This document shows, piece by piece, positions 1 through 9,719 of a stretch of 64,000 bases of DNA. How positions within the stretch are numbered: position 1 is the stretch's first letter; each line of letters opens with the position of its first letter. Both the position numbers and the translations under genes were made by a program. The notes under the pieces are model-generated. The model had not been told where the DNA came from, did no database searches, and saw only the letters and a program-made list of their open reading frames with translations. Source of the DNA: Halovibrio variabilis (GTDB taxonomy: Bacteria; Pseudomonadota; Gammaproteobacteria; Pseudomonadales; Halomonadaceae); NCBI RefSeq assembly GCF_007991175.1, contig NZ_BJXV01000008.1, positions 225,373 through 289,372 on the forward strand, given 5' to 3'.

Positions 1-584
1 GCGCCACAGGCCTGCTGTTGCAGCATACCAATCAGCGCCATAGCGACAGCGTCCGCTGATGTCGGGCAGAAAATCACATCCTCTGCCGCGCGCACCGCTT
101 TGCCGACCACTAAACTATCGATAATTTCATTGAGCCAGGCGTGACTGCCTTCCAAAGCAAACAACGGCCCCAAGCGCACAATCAAATGGCGTTGAAACCC
201 CGCGCGGATGCGATCACCGGTCTGCACCAGACGGCGCAAGCTGTCATCCCGCGGCGCAGGCACCACAGGCTCATCAATGGGGACTTCCAAACCCTCTTCG
301 TAGAGCTGGTCAGAGACGCACCATACCAACGCCACGTTCTGCGCCTGACAGGCTTTTAGGCAGCCGTCTACCGCATCGGCGTGTGCCGTGACATCCGCAG
401 GCGCCATACTCAGTGGGTGCGCCAGCGGCGGAATGATCACCGCGTCGGGCGCTATCGACTCAAGGCGCGCCGACGAAATGAGCGCGCCTTGTTCGATAAC
501 TAACTCCGTATCGGTACGGCGGCTTGCCTCCCGGGCCAGTGCCAAGCTTAAGCAGTGCCCGGCATCCAATATCAACAGTTTCAC
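1..584 (-). CDS. RmlD-like sugar-nucleotide-binding (SDR-type) protein, partial
   Basis: Reading from a GTG at 584 (AAGGAGAG just upstream), the frame stays open to the window edge, so the C-terminus is missing; about 194 residues are visible. It begins MKLLILDAGHCL. The pattern resembles the extended SDR/RmlD family: an N-terminal strand, a middle VWCVSDQLYEEG where RmlD has the STDYVFDG-like segment, then an IVRLGPLFALEGSHAWLNEII stretch like the RTSWVY..NFV region. The usual Rossmann GxxGxxG is replaced by DAGHCLSL, so cofactor binding may be altered. It lies 20 bp downstream of ssb on the same strand and is probably co-transcribed. Substrate unknown; a true rhamnose pathway role is unlikely without rml neighbours. 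Confidence 0.6.
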   Translation of the reverse strand, partial: MKLLILDAGHCLSLALAREASRRTDTELVIEQGALISSARLESIAPDAVIIPPLAHPLSMAPADVTAHADAVDGCLKACQAQNVALVWCVSDQLYEEGLEVPIDEPVVPAPRDDSLRRLVQTGDRIRAGFQRHLIVRLGPLFALEGSHAWLNEIIDSLVVGKAVRAAEDVIFCPTSADAVAMALIGMLQQQACG

Positions 585-604
585 GACGGCCTCTCCTTGT
601 CGCG

Positions 605-1201
605 CTAGAACGGGATCTCATCGTCGAAGTCATCAAAGTTACCCGGGTCCGGCGCACCGTAGCTGTTGTTCTGCTGGTTGGGCTGGGGAGCTTGATTACC
701 CTGCTGCGGCGCTGGCTGCTGCGGGCTCTGCCCACCGGGGTGGTTATTCGCCCCTTGCTGCGCGCCACCCTGGTTATGTTGGGCCGGAGCGTTCTGGGGA
801 GCACTCTGAGAAGCATTCTGAGAATAATTGTTCTGCGGCGCACCGCCGCCCTGATAATCACCGCTGCGGCCATCCAGCATCTGCATATCGTTAGCGACGA
901 TTTCCGTCGAGTAGCGATCCTGACCGTTCTGATCCTGCCACTTACGGGTTTGCAAACGCCCTTCAATATAGACTTTAGAGCCTTTCTTCAGATACTGCTG
1001 GGCGATTTCGGCGGTTTTGTTAAACATCACCACGCGGTGCCATTCAGTGCGCTCTTGGCGTTGGCCGCTCTGGCGATCCATCCAGGTATCGGTGGTCGCC
1101 AGGTTTAAGTTCGCCACGGCGGTGCCGCTGGGCGTGAAACGCACCTCAGGGTCCTGCCCGAGGTTGCCAATCAAAATGACCTTGTTAATACCGCGAGCCA
1201 T
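605..1201 (-). CDS. ssb: Single-stranded DNA-binding protein SSB
   Basis: Protein of 198 residues. It binds and protects ssDNA in replication, recombination and repair as a homotetramer. The N-terminal OB fold (about residues 1-110) starts [19 protein letters not shown] and contains [22 protein letters not shown] low-complexity Q/N/G/P-rich linker follows (about 120-185). The C-terminus DFDDEIPF is the acidic tip that recruits partner proteins. Length and layout match gammaproteobacterial SSB. It sits between yajR and the RmlD-like gene on the same strand and close to the divergent uvrA, a common ssb-uvrA arrangement. No convincing LexA box was seen. Confidence 0.97.
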   Translation of the reverse strand: MARGINKVILIGNLGQDPEVRFTPSGTAVANLNLATTDTWMDRQSGQRQERTEWHRVVMFNKTAEIAQQYLKKGSKVYIEGRLQTRKWQDQNGQDRYSTEIVANDMQMLDGRSGDYQGGGAPQNNYSQNASQSAPQNAPAQHNQGGAQQGANNHPGGQSPQQPAPQQGNQAPQPNQQNNSYGAPDPGNFDDFDDEIPF

Positions 1202-1272
1202 AAGGTGCTCCTTTACTCGATGTTAGATAGGGTTAGTGACCAGCCAGCACCGCGTTGACGGCCTCGGCTGGG

Positions 1273-2664
1273 TTAAGATTTTGGCGGTGCCATCAGCTTG
1301 TTCAGCGCCACCTGATCAAGCTGTTGACGGTTCACTTTTAGATACACCAAGCGCTCTTCCGGCACCACCATCACGTCTTCGACACCGACGACCTCGGCTA
1401 AGCGCTCCATCAGCAGCTCAAGCGCGTCGGGCTGGGTGTCGGACTGAGTGTCGGGCAACACCACCACTTCGCTGGATAAGGGCGGCGGTGCAGGCATCCA
1501 CCACATGGCCACCCACCAGCAGAACGCCAGCCCGGCACAGCCGATAAAGACGGCGTTGAGGCCGCCGTAGTTGGCCAGCACCCCACCTAGCGTGCCGCCT
1601 AAAAAAGCGCCTAAAAATTGGCTGGTGGAGTACACGCCCATGGCGGTCCCTTTGGCGCCCGCCGGGGCCAGCTTACTGAGCATGGAGGGCAGCGTGGCTT
1701 CGAGCAAATTGAAACCGGTAAAAAACACCAACAGCCAAACGAATAACCCGTACCCAGCGGCCAGCGGCAGGGCAAGCCCAGCCAGGCTGATCACGATAGC
1801 GCTGATCGCCAGCAGGCACATCGAGCGCATGCGCTGCTTTTTTTCCGCGACGATAATCAACGGCACCATGGCGACAAACGACAGCGCCATAATGCCAAGA
1901 TACGCCAACCCGTGATACTCCATCGCGATCCCCGCGTCGAGCAGCCGAAAAGGCACCGCCACGAAGATCGCCATCAGCACCAGATGCAGGGCAAAAATCG
2001 ATACATCCAGCCGCCATAAATCGGGCCGGGTTATAACGCTTTTGAACTGCTGGCGGTCCATGCCCACATCACGATGGCGTCGCCGCCTTGGCGCGGCAGG
2101 CACCCAGCGCCATAGCACCAATAAGCCCACCAGCGTCAACAGCGCGGTAAAGCCAAACACCCCGGCAAGCCCCGCCCAGGCGGCAAGCCAGGGCCCCAGC
2201 ACCATGGCGATGGCAAATGACATCCCAATAGAGAGACCAATCGTGGCCATGGCGGCGGTGCGCACTTCCTCACGAGTTTGATCCGCTAGCAGCGCCATAA
2301 TAGCCGCAGCGACGGCGCCCCCGCCCTGTAGCGCCCGCCCCGCAATCACACCGGCCATGGTATCAGAGAGCGCCGCCACCACGCTGCCCAGGGCAAAAAT
2401 CACCAGCCCCATGGCAATGACCCGCTTGCGGCCAATGCGGTCAGACAGCATGCCAAACGGAATTTGCAGCGTTGCCTGGGTTAACCCATAGATACCCAGC
2501 GCCACGCCCACCAATAGCGGGGTGGCGCCCTCTAGCGTGTCGGCATACAGCGCCAACACCGGCAGCACCATAAATAGCCCCAGCATGCGCGAGGCATAAA
2601 GCCCTGCCAAACCGCTGATTGCACGCCGTTCAGAGGCCAGCAAAAGTGCCAAAGCCTTGCGCAT
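1273..2664 (-). CDS. yajR: MFS transporter, YajR type, with C-terminal YAM-like domain
   Basis: Protein of 463 residues using the ATG at 2664, which has an AGGGG ribosome site 8 bases upstream; a longer open frame exists but would run into uvrA's promoter. Twelve membrane segments are expected across about residues 15-395. The motif GMLSDRIGRKRV after the second helix is the MFS signature, and SRMLGLFMVLPVLALYAD plus LGIYGLTQATLQIPFG closely match E. coli YajR. After the membrane part, about 60 residues (VVGVEDVMVVPEERLVYLKVN) resemble the small ferredoxin-like YAM domain of YajR. Probably a drug/proton antiporter; the substrate is not known. Same strand as ssb, divergent from uvrA. Confidence 0.88.
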   Translation of the reverse strand: MRKALALLLASERRAISGLAGLYASRMLGLFMVLPVLALYADTLEGATPLLVGVALGIYGLTQATLQIPFGMLSDRIGRKRVIAMGLVIFALGSVVAALSDTMAGVIAGRALQGGGAVAAAIMALLADQTREEVRTAAMATIGLSIGMSFAIAMVLGPWLAAWAGLAGVFGFTALLTLVGLLVLWRWVPAAPRRRRHRDVGMDRQQFKSVITRPDLWRLDVSIFALHLVLMAIFVAVPFRLLDAGIAMEYHGLAYLGIMALSFVAMVPLIIVAEKKQRMRSMCLLAISAIVISLAGLALPLAAGYGLFVWLLVFFTGFNLLEATLPSMLSKLAPAGAKGTAMGVYSTSQFLGAFLGGTLGGVLANYGGLNAVFIGCAGLAFCWWVAMWWMPAPPPLSSEVVVLPDTQSDTQPDALELLMERLAEVVGVEDVMVVPEERLVYLKVNRQQLDQVALNKLMAPPKS

Positions 2665-2799
2665 AATGCCCCTGTGTATGATGAAAAATAAGTATCGGGT
2701 GGATAAGCATGGCTTAAGACAGCTGCCTATTCTAGCGGTTTGGGCGGGCGCTGGAAACGGCGCAGGTTGCCGCAGGCAATCCAGGTTATGAAAGCTGTT

Positions 2800-2829
2800 T
2801 TGCCGGGAGGGGCTCGGCAAACGTATAAT
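2800..2829 (+). promoter_or_regulatory. Sigma-70 promoter candidate for uvrA
   Basis: TTGCCG at 2800-2805 and a perfect TATAAT at 2824-2829 are separated by 18 bp. Transcription would start near 2836, leaving a leader of about 24 nt before the uvrA ATG at 2860. No LexA operator (CTGT-N8-ACAG) overlaps it, so SOS control is not evident here. Confidence 0.6.
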
Positions 2830-2859
2830 CACGCTTTTGCCGCGCGATTCGAGGTGTTG

Positions 2860-5709
2860 ATGGACAGCATTCTGGTCAGGGGTGCCCGCACCCACAACCT
2901 CAAGCAGATCGATGTGGAGCTGCCCCGTAATAAGCTGATTGTGATCACCGGCCTTTCTGGCTCGGGTAAATCGTCGCTGGCGTTTGATACCTTGTATGCC
3001 GAAGGGCAGCGCCGCTACGTGGAATCGCTTTCCACCTATGCGCGCCAGTTCCTGTCGATGATGGAAAAGCCCGACGTCGATCACATCCAAGGGCTCTCGC
3101 CTGCGATCTCTATTGAGCAGAAGTCCACCTCCCACAACCCGCGTTCAACCGTGGGCACCATCACCGAAATTTACGACTACCTGCGCCTGCTGTTTGCCCG
3201 CGCGGGCACCCCCCGCTGCCCGGAGCATGGCGAAGACCTGGAAGCCCAGACCATTTCGCAGATGGTCGATCAGGTCATGAACCTTGAAGAAGGCACCAAG
3301 CTAATGCTGCTGGCGCCGGTGGTCAAAGGCCGTAAAGGCGAGCACCTGCAGCTACTGGCAGAGCTGCGCGCCCAAGGCTTTGTGCGCGCGCTGATCGACG
3401 GCCAAGTACTCGAGCTGGACGACATCGCCCCGTTGGATAAGCGCAAAAAGCACGATATCAGCGTGGTGGTTGACCGTTTCAAAGTGCGCGACGACCTGGC
3501 CCAGCGGCTGGCGGAGTCGTTTGAAACGGCGCTGAACCTCGCCGATGGCACCGCCATGATTCACTTTATGGACGGCGGCCACGAGGATATCGCCTTCTCG
3601 TCGCGCTTTGCCTGCCCGGTGTGTGGCTACTCGCTGGCCGAGCTTGAACCACGCATGTTCTCGTTCAACAACCCGGCGGGCGCCTGCCCCACCTGCGACG
3701 GGCTGGGCGTGCAGCAGTATTTCGACCCCGCCAAGTTGATCAGCCACCCGGAGCTTTCGCTGGCCGAAGGCGTGATCAAGGGCTGGGACCGGCGCAACAT
3801 TTACTACTTTACCCAGCTGCAATCGCTCGCCAAGCATTACCGCTTTGAACTGGAAACGCCCTGGAATGAGCTTGCCCGCCACGAGCAGGAGATTATTCTC
3901 AACGGCAGCGGCGACGAGACCATCCCGTTTGCCTACGTGGGCGACCGGGGCCGCAAAGTAACCCGGGAGCACGCCTTTGAAGGTGTGCTGCCCAATATGC
4001 AGCGTCGCTACCGGGAAACCGAATCCAATATGGTGCGCGATGACCTGGCCAAATATATCGCGGTACAGTCCTGCGCTACCTGTAGCGGTACACGACTGCG
4101 TAAAGAGTCGCGCCACGTTTATGTCGACGACCACAACATCGCTGACATCGTGCGCTTCCCGATCGGTGAGGCCTGGCGCTACTTTGCCGATTTGAAACTG
4201 CCGGGGCGCAAAGGCGAGATCGCCGATAAAATCGTCCACGAAATTCATGCCCGGCTGGAGTTTCTGGTTAACGTAGGGCTTGATTACCTCAACCTGGAAC
4301 GCAGCGCCGACACGCTTTCCGGCGGTGAGGCTCAGCGCATTCGCTTGGCCAGCCAGATTGGCGCGGGCCTGGTCGGCGTCATGTATATTCTTGATGAGCC
4401 CTCTATCGGCTTGCACCAGCGCGACAATGACCGGCTACTGAAAACCCTTGAACGACTGCGCGACCTGGGCAATACCGTGATCGTCGTCGAACACGACGAA
4501 GAGGCCATCCGTGCGGCTGACCACGTGCTCGACATCGGCCCCGGGGCCGGCGTTCACGGCGGCGAGATCGTCGCCCAGGGCACCCCCCAAGACGTCATGG
4601 ACAACCCCAACTCGCTGACCGGTCAGTACCTTTCCGGCACTCGGGAAATCGCCGTACCGCCCTACCGCATCCCCGGCAACCCGGAAAAGCAGTTAGTCGT
4701 CCGCGGCGCCACTGGCAATAACCTGCAGAACGTAACGCTTAGCCTGCCACTGGGGCTGTTTATCGCCATTACCGGGGTGTCGGGGTCGGGTAAATCGACG
4801 CTGATCAACGGCACCTTGATGCCGATTGCCGCGCGCGAATTAAACCGCGCCACCACGCTAACCGCTGCGCCCTACGAGAAGATCGAAGGGCTTGACCAGC
4901 TGGATAAAGTGATCGATATCGATCAGAGCCCCATTGGCCGCACGCCGCGCTCTAATCCGGCGACCTATACGGGTATTTTTACCCCCATTCGTGAGCTGTT
5001 TGCCGGCACTCAAGAGGCGCGTTCGCGGGGCTACAAGCCTGGCCGCTTTAGCTTTAACGTCAAAGGCGGGCGCTGCGAGGCCTGCCAGGGCGAAGGCATG
5101 ATCAAGGTTGAGATGCACTTTCTACCCGATATCTACGTGCCCTGCGACGTGTGTAAAGGCAAGCGCTACAACCGTGAAACCCTGGATATCCACTATAAAG
5201 GCAAAACCATCCACGAAGTGCTGGCCATGACGGTGGAAGACGCGCTGGCATTCTTCAGCCCCGTTCCCGCCATCGCCCGGCGTTTGCAAACCCTGCTGGA
5301 TGTGGGTCTCTCCTACATTCGTTTGGGACAGAGCGCGACGACGCTTTCCGGTGGCGAAGCGCAACGGGTTAAACTTGCCCGCGAGCTGGCCAAACGCGAC
5401 ACCGGCAAGACGCTGTATATTTTGGATGAGCCGACCACCGGCCTGCACTTTGAGGATATTCGCCAGCTGCTAACGGTCCTCCACCGCCTGCGCGATCACG
5501 GCAACACCATCGTGGTGATTGAACACAACCTGGACGTGATCAAAACCGCCGACTGGATTGTCGATCTCGGCCCCGAAGGCGGTTCCGGTGGCGGGCAGAT
5601 TATTGCCGAAGGCACCCCCGAGCAGATTGCCAAGCAGGACGTCTCGCATACCGGCCGTTTCTTAGCGCCGTTGCTGGCGCGTAGCCAAAAACGCGCGGCC
5701 AAACGCTAA
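2860..5709 (+). CDS. uvrA: Excinuclease ABC subunit A
   Basis: Protein of 949 residues from the ATG at 2860 (GAGGTG just upstream; it begins [14 protein letters not shown] as UvrA does). A longer open frame starts at 2740 but its extra N-terminus is atypical. UvrA dimers find bulky DNA lesions and load UvrB in nucleotide excision repair. Two ABC ATPase modules are seen: Walker [13 protein letters not shown] near the N-terminus and [12 protein letters not shown] in the second half; signatures [12 protein letters not shown] and [12 protein letters not shown]; Walker [11 protein letters not shown] and [10 protein letters not shown]. Zinc-binding CxxC pairs occur at CPVCGYS...CPTC and CEACQGEG...CDVC. 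Length matches the family (about 940). Confidence 0.98.
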   Translation: MDSILVRGARTHNLKQIDVELPRNKLIVITGLSGSGKSSLAFDTLYAEGQRRYVESLSTYARQFLSMMEKPDVDHIQGLSPAISIEQKSTSHNPRSTVGTITEIYDYLRLLFARAGTPRCPEHGEDLEAQTISQMVDQVMNLEEGTKLMLLAPVVKGRKGEHLQLLAELRAQGFVRALIDGQVLELDDIAPLDKRKKHDISVVVDRFKVRDDLAQRLAESFETALNLADGTAMIHFMDGGHEDIAFSSRFACPVCGYSLAELEPRMFSFNNPAGACPTCDGLGVQQYFDPAKLISHPELSLAEGVIKGWDRRNIYYFTQLQSLAKHYRFELETPWNELARHEQEIILNGSGDETIPFAYVGDRGRKVTREHAFEGVLPNMQRRYRETESNMVRDDLAKYIAVQSCATCSGTRLRKESRHVYVDDHNIADIVRFPIGEAWRYFADLKLPGRKGEIADKIVHEIHARLEFLVNVGLDYLNLERSADTLSGGEAQRIRLASQIGAGLVGVMYILDEPSIGLHQRDNDRLLKTLERLRDLGNTVIVVEHDEEAIRAADHVLDIGPGAGVHGGEIVAQGTPQDVMDNPNSLTGQYLSGTREIAVPPYRIPGNPEKQLVVRGATGNNLQNVTLSLPLGLFIAITGVSGSGKSTLINGTLMPIAARELNRATTLTAAPYEKIEGLDQLDKVIDIDQSPIGRTPRSNPATYTGIFTPIRELFAGTQEARSRGYKPGRFSFNVKGGRCEACQGEGMIKVEMHFLPDIYVPCDVCKGKRYNRETLDIHYKGKTIHEVLAMTVEDALAFFSPVPAIARRLQTLLDVGLSYIRLGQSATTLSGGEAQRVKLARELAKRDTGKTLYILDEPTTGLHFEDIRQLLTVLHRLRDHGNTIVVIEHNLDVIKTADWIVDLGPEGGSGGGQIIAEGTPEQIAKQDVSHTGRFLAPLLARSQKRAAKR

Positions 5710-5719
5710 TAGAGTAGAG

Positions 5720-5745
5720 CTGGGGTGAGCATTCACTCACCCCAG
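5720..5745. terminator. Hairpin after uvrA
   Basis: CTGGGGTGAG at 5720-5729 pairs perfectly with CTCACCCCAG at 5736-5745 around a 6-nt loop, 10 nt after the uvrA stop. The T-tract is missing (ACTAAATAACC follows), so termination by this hairpin alone is uncertain. Confidence 0.6.
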
Positions 5746-5750
5746 ACTAA

Positions 5751-5774
5751 ATAACCACGCTATAACCACGCTAT
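5751..5774. repeat. 11-bp tandem duplication upstream of the CRP/FNR gene
   Basis: ATAACCACGCT occurs twice head to tail (5751-5761 and 5762-5772), followed by AT. It lies in the 164-bp gap between uvrA and the CRP/FNR-family gene. No function is evident; it could be a simple slippage product or two half sites. Confidence 0.7.
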
Positions 5775-5873
5775 CTAGCAATATATGACGACGCAGTACC
5801 CGACCAACTCATGTAGTGTGGTTAATAGAGAATCTGTTAGCAAAATAATGCAAGCCTCTGTTAGGGGACCGTC

Positions 5874-6617
5874 ATGAACGAAGAAATAAGCTGTATTATC
5901 AGGCACTTTAGTCACTACTGCTCATTGAGTAGTGGTGAGAAACAACTGCTCATGACACTTGAGGACAGCCCAACTGATATTAAGTCGGGCACGCTACTTT
6001 GGGAGATGGGTGATCCGGCCAACGAGTTCTGCACGCTAAAAAGCGGCTGGGCCTACTCCTACCGTCACTTAGAGGACGGTGACCGGCAAATTCTTGAAGT
6101 GTTTTTGCCTGGCGATATTATTGGTCTGCGCGAGTTTGCTTTCTCGCAACGCCTTGAAAATGTACGCATGATTGATGACAGCGTGGTTTGCCACTTCCCC
6201 CATAAATCGATGCTCGACGTATTTCGCCAGTCGCTCACCCTTACGTCGGTGATGTTTGCCATCGGTAGTCGCCAGCAGGCGTTACTGACTGAGCGATTGG
6301 TTACCTTGGCCAGACTCAGCGCACGTAAGAAAATGGCGCATTTTCTTTGCGAAATGCATATGCGGCTGCGTCAAACCAACCCAGGTATTGGCAATCAATT
6401 GCGGCTACCGCTCTCTCAAGAGCAATTAGCCGATATACTCGGCCTTAGCCCGGTGCACGTTAGCCGCACCTTTACGGCGCTTAGCGAAGACGGCCTCGTA
6501 TTTCGCGACCGCCACCGTGTCACGATTCCAGATTTATCAGCGCTATGTGCCGAAGGTGAGTTTAACGATTACTACCTCAGCGACAACGTCAGGCCACTGT
6601 TAGGCGAAATCGCCTAA
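5874..6617 (+). CDS. CRP/FNR-family transcriptional regulator
   Basis: Protein of 247 residues; the ATG at 5874 is preceded by AGGGGACC. The N-terminal cyclic-nucleotide-binding-like beta barrel (about 20-130) includes LLWEMGDPANEFCTLKSGWAYSYRHLEDGDRQI in part and FLPGDIIGL. The C-terminal winged helix-turn-helix (about 165-220) has LSQEQLADILGLSPVHVSRT, where SPVHVSR is the recognition helix. N-terminal cysteines are few and do not form the four-Cys FNR iron-sulfur pattern, so it is probably not an oxygen-sensing FNR. The effector is unknown. Its stop overlaps the nrdJb stop on the other strand. Next to an oxygen-independent RNR, a redox or anaerobic role is tempting but unproven. Confidence 0.88.
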   Translation: MNEEISCIIRHFSHYCSLSSGEKQLLMTLEDSPTDIKSGTLLWEMGDPANEFCTLKSGWAYSYRHLEDGDRQILEVFLPGDIIGLREFAFSQRLENVRMIDDSVVCHFPHKSMLDVFRQSLTLTSVMFAIGSRQQALLTERLVTLARLSARKKMAHFLCEMHMRLRQTNPGIGNQLRLPLSQEQLADILGLSPVHVSRTFTALSEDGLVFRDRHRVTIPDLSALCAEGEFNDYYLSDNVRPLLGEIA

Positions 6618-7405
6618 CCACATTTGGACCAGCCGCAGCCTGCGTAGCAGGTGGGGCAGCCATCCATCATGATCAGCTCGCCGCGACACTCGGGGCAGTG
6701 ACCCACAATAGCGGGGCCACTGCCTTCAGGCTTTTTTTCCGCTGTGGCTGCCCCGCCAATAGGCGCTACCGCGCCCGCCTCAACGGTGGCATCGGCAATG
6801 CCTTCACCGCCGCTGGGCTGCCAGGCGTGGCCGTGAGTCATGCGGTGGGCGTAGCGCTCCACCAGCTGCTCAACCGGTACCTGGTGGCCATCCTGATCCA
6901 AAAAGCCGCGACGATAGAGAATCTGCTGAATCGACCAGGCAATCGCCGCAACCTCCGAATCGTGGAACATGGGTTTGTTCCAGCGATTCACCCCACAGCG
7001 CACCAGACCTTTATCCCAGGCCACTTTGCGCAGGTCCGCCACTGCCTGGGTGGCATAACCGCCGCGGGCCGCTAGCGAAAGATTGCGCATGGTGGCGGTG
7101 ATCCACTGATGCTCGCTGGAGAGTTGCCCCGATGGGAAAAAGAACTCCACCGGGCGCTCGATCACCACGCGCTTGCCCCCGAGAACGCCTTCCACCGGCA
7201 TAAACGACACCAGCAGATAGACTTTCTTGCGCCCTTCCGCGCCCACGTAAGCGATCTTTTCGGACACTGCTTCTAACGTGCCTTCCGGGCGCGACGGAAT
7301 ACGCACCGTCAGCGGGTTTTCATCCTGCAGCTCAGCCGCGGGCGCGGCCGGCTCCTTCTGCTTGATACGATAACCCACAATTTTTGAGGTAATTTCTACA
7401 GCCAT
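6614..7405 (-). CDS. nrdJb: Class II ribonucleotide reductase, C-terminal subunit NrdJb
   Basis: Protein of 263 residues. The ATG at 7405 has GGAG six bases upstream; an in-frame GTG at 7417 lies beyond that ribosome site. NrdJb is the second polypeptide of the split adenosylcobalamin-dependent RNR known from Pseudomonas. The middle carries a TSCPD-type domain (about 60-175; e.g. MRNLSLAARGGYATQAVADL). The C-terminus is cysteine-rich (CPECRGELIMMDGCPTCYAG and a final SKCG) and should re-reduce the active-site disulfide of NrdJa and/or bind zinc. It follows nrdJa by 67 nt. Its stop overlaps the stop of the convergent CRP/FNR gene (CTAA at 6614-6617). Confidence 0.9.
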   Translation of the reverse strand: MAVEITSKIVGYRIKQKEPAAPAAELQDENPLTVRIPSRPEGTLEAVSEKIAYVGAEGRKKVYLLVSFMPVEGVLGGKRVVIERPVEFFFPSGQLSSEHQWITATMRNLSLAARGGYATQAVADLRKVAWDKGLVRCGVNRWNKPMFHDSEVAAIAWSIQQILYRRGFLDQDGHQVPVEQLVERYAHRMTHGHAWQPSGGEGIADATVEAGAVAPIGGAATAEKKPEGSGPAIVGHCPECRGELIMMDGCPTCYAGCGWSKCG

Positions 7406-7472
7406 AGTGTTCTCCACAAAGCGACGGCAATGCCAAGGTAATCAAGCGGTCGTTAGTCAGCGCCGCCCACCG

Positions 7473-9584
7473 CTACCATTTGCCGTAGGTGCCTTCTTTT
7501 AAGCCATCAAATAGATTCGCCGCGTTATGCGCTTCCCCGTCGTAAATCACCGTTTCATCCCCGGCAAGCTCAAGGGTTTCGCCGTTTTCCAGTTCAAACA
7601 CGTAGGTGGTGTTTTTGAGATCGTCTTCGCGCACCAGCACGCCCTGGAAAGCTTCGGGGTTAAAGCGGAAGGTAGTGCAGCCTTTTAAGCGACTCTCATA
7701 AGCCTGCAAATAGAGATTCTGGAACTGTTCAAAGGGGAACTCGGTGGGCACATTAACCGTTTTTGAGATCGCCGAATCAACCCAGTGCTGGGCGGCGGCC
7801 TGAACGGCCACATGCTGTTCGGGGGAGACCGCATCGGCGGTGACAAAGTAATCGGGCAGATCGCTGTCCACCGCATCAGCAGCAATAAAGTGACGGTAGG
7901 CCGCCAGCTCGAAAGAGACCACTTCGACCTGCTCCTTGGTTTTTTTGCCCGACTGAATAATATTGCGAAAGTAGCGGTGCGAGAACGAGGGCTCAATGCC
8001 GTTGGAGGCGTTGTTACCCATCGATAGTGAGATCGTACCGGTCGGTGCAATCGAGCTGTGGTGGGTAAAGCGAGCGCCGTGTTCCGACAGCGCAGCCACC
8101 AGCTCCGGCTCATGCTCGGCCACTTGTGCCATATATTGGCTGTAACGAGCGTGTAGAATACGCCCCGGGACTTGATCGCCCACTTCGTAGCCATCGTTGG
8201 CCAGCTGCGGCCGCTCGCGGAGCATTTTAGGGGTGACGGTGTGCTCCTGCGCCAGCACCGCGGCCATGCCTTTCTCTTTAGAAAGTGCCAGCGCCTGTTT
8301 CCAGCCTTCGATCGCCAAATGGCGGCTGACTTCCTCGGTAAACACCAGCGACTGCTTTGAGCCATAGGGGATTTTGAGCATGGTGAGCGTTGACCCCAAG
8401 CCCAAAAAGCCCATGCCGTGGCGGCGTTTGGCTTCAATTTCACGCTGCTGCTGGGGCAGTGGGAGAGCGGCAATCTCGACCACGTTGTCGAGCATACGGG
8501 TGAAAATGGCGACCACTTTACGGTAGCGCTCCCAGTCAAAGCGCGGCTCCTCGCCAAAGGGGTCAATCACAAACTTGGTCAGGTTAATCGAGCCCAGCAG
8601 GCAGGCGCCTTCTGGTGGCAATGGCTGTTCGCCGCAGGGGTTGGTCGCCCGGATATCCTCGCAGAACCAGTTATTGTTCATGCGGTTAACCTGATCAATC
8701 AGAATAAAGCCCGGCTCGGCGTAGTCGTAGGTGGAGGACATGATGGTGTCCCACAATTCGCGCGCTTTGATCACCTCCACAATGCGGCAGGCGACGCGGC
8801 CCTCGGCATCCACCGTGTAGCCCTCCTCAACCACCGGCCAATCCCGGTAGATCAGGTCTTCAGTGTTAACGTCGTCTTTCTCACCTGGGTGCAGCGGAAA
8901 GGCCAGCGGCCAATCGGTATTGTTTTTGACCGCTTCCATAAATTCATCGGTGATCAGCAGTGACAGATTAAACTGCCGCAGACGCCCGGCTTCGCGCTTG
9001 GCCTGAATAAACTCGCGTACATCCGGGTGGCCCACATCAAAGGTGCCCATCTGAGCGCCACGCCGGCCGCCGGCAGACGCCACGGTGAAACACATCTTGT
9101 CGTAAATATCCATAAACGCCAGCGGGCCGTTGGTGCCCGCGCCAGCGCCGAAGACGAAGGCGCCCTTGTGGCGCAGCGTCGAGAAGTCGTAACCGATGCC
9201 CGCCCCGGACTTTAATGTCATGCCTGCATCGACCACCGAGTCGAGAATATCGCGCATGGAATCGCGAATGGTGCGCGAGACGGTGCAGTTAATCAGGCTC
9301 ACCGCTGGCTTATAGGCCTCGGCGCCCGCGTTGGAAAGAATACGCCCGGCGGGAATGGCGCCATTTTCCAGCGCCCAACGAAATTTGGGCAGCCACTCCT
9401 CGGCTTTGTCACCTTCGACCGCGGCTAAGGCCTGCGCCACACGCTCAAACGTTGCAGCGACGTCCTGATCGACGGGTTGGCTATGGCGATCCTTGAGGCG
9501 GTATTTGGCATCCCAAATCTCCCGCGAGGGGGCCTGCATGGGAACATCATTTGAGGTCTTCACAGCCTTGGCAGCGGTGCTCAT
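7473..9584 (-). CDS. nrdJa: Class II (B12-dependent) ribonucleotide reductase, catalytic subunit NrdJa
   Basis: Protein of 703 residues from the ATG at 9584 (GAAGGAG 8 bases upstream); the longer open frame to 9710 would cross the NrdR boxes. It reduces ribonucleotides using adenosylcobalamin and needs no oxygen. Landmarks: SLINCTVSRTIRDSM (first active-site cysteine region), LKSGAGIGYDFSTLR (substrate phosphate loop), NPCGEQPLPPEGACLLG (NxCxE active site, near residue 315) and PTGTISLSMGNNASNGIEPSF. The redox C-terminus is supplied by NrdJb rather than in cis. Two NrdR-like boxes upstream suggest NrdR repression. No cobalamin riboswitch was recognised in the leader. Confidence 0.94.
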   Translation of the reverse strand: MSTAAKAVKTSNDVPMQAPSREIWDAKYRLKDRHSQPVDQDVAATFERVAQALAAVEGDKAEEWLPKFRWALENGAIPAGRILSNAGAEAYKPAVSLINCTVSRTIRDSMRDILDSVVDAGMTLKSGAGIGYDFSTLRHKGAFVFGAGAGTNGPLAFMDIYDKMCFTVASAGGRRGAQMGTFDVGHPDVREFIQAKREAGRLRQFNLSLLITDEFMEAVKNNTDWPLAFPLHPGEKDDVNTEDLIYRDWPVVEEGYTVDAEGRVACRIVEVIKARELWDTIMSSTYDYAEPGFILIDQVNRMNNNWFCEDIRATNPCGEQPLPPEGACLLGSINLTKFVIDPFGEEPRFDWERYRKVVAIFTRMLDNVVEIAALPLPQQQREIEAKRRHGMGFLGLGSTLTMLKIPYGSKQSLVFTEEVSRHLAIEGWKQALALSKEKGMAAVLAQEHTVTPKMLRERPQLANDGYEVGDQVPGRILHARYSQYMAQVAEHEPELVAALSEHGARFTHHSSIAPTGTISLSMGNNASNGIEPSFSHRYFRNIIQSGKKTKEQVEVVSFELAAYRHFIAADAVDSDLPDYFVTADAVSPEQHVAVQAAAQHWVDSAISKTVNVPTEFPFEQFQNLYLQAYESRLKGCTTFRFNPEAFQGVLVREDDLKNTTYVFELENGETLELAGDETVIYDGEAHNAANLFDGLKEGTYGKW

Positions 9585-9672
9585 GTGGCAAAACTCCTTC
9601 ACAACAAGATAACGATAGCGCTCACATAGACGCACTTTCAATAGCGTTGGAATGAAGTATAGACACGGCTTT

Positions 9673-9719
9673 TTACTATATGCAGTTTTGTTGGGGAATT
9701 TTTCTACCATATATAGAAA
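9673..9719 (-). promoter_or_regulatory. Pair of NrdR boxes upstream of nrdJa
   Basis: Two near-palindromes fit the NrdR core CWATATWTWG: CTATATGCAG at 9676-9685 (8/10) and CCATATATAG at 9707-9716 (9/10). Their equivalent positions are exactly 31 bp apart, three helical turns, as is typical for paired NrdR boxes in front of RNR operons. They lie about 90-135 bp upstream of the nrdJa start. The rest of the gap to 9960 holds only weak short frames (for example a GTG-started 53-codon frame at 9785-9946) with no recognisable product. Confidence 0.72.

Noticed and set aside
388..1108. Long plus-strand open frames over the RmlD-like gene and ssb
   Set aside because: They are antisense shadows of GC-rich coding sequence; ssb and the RmlD-like frame have family matches.
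2665..2859. LexA (SOS) box between yajR and uvrA
   Set aside because: No CTGT-N8-ACAG match was found; only partial CTGT sequences occur.
3352..4416. 354-codon minus-strand frame inside uvrA
   Set aside because: No family resemblance and fully antisense to a strongly conserved gene.
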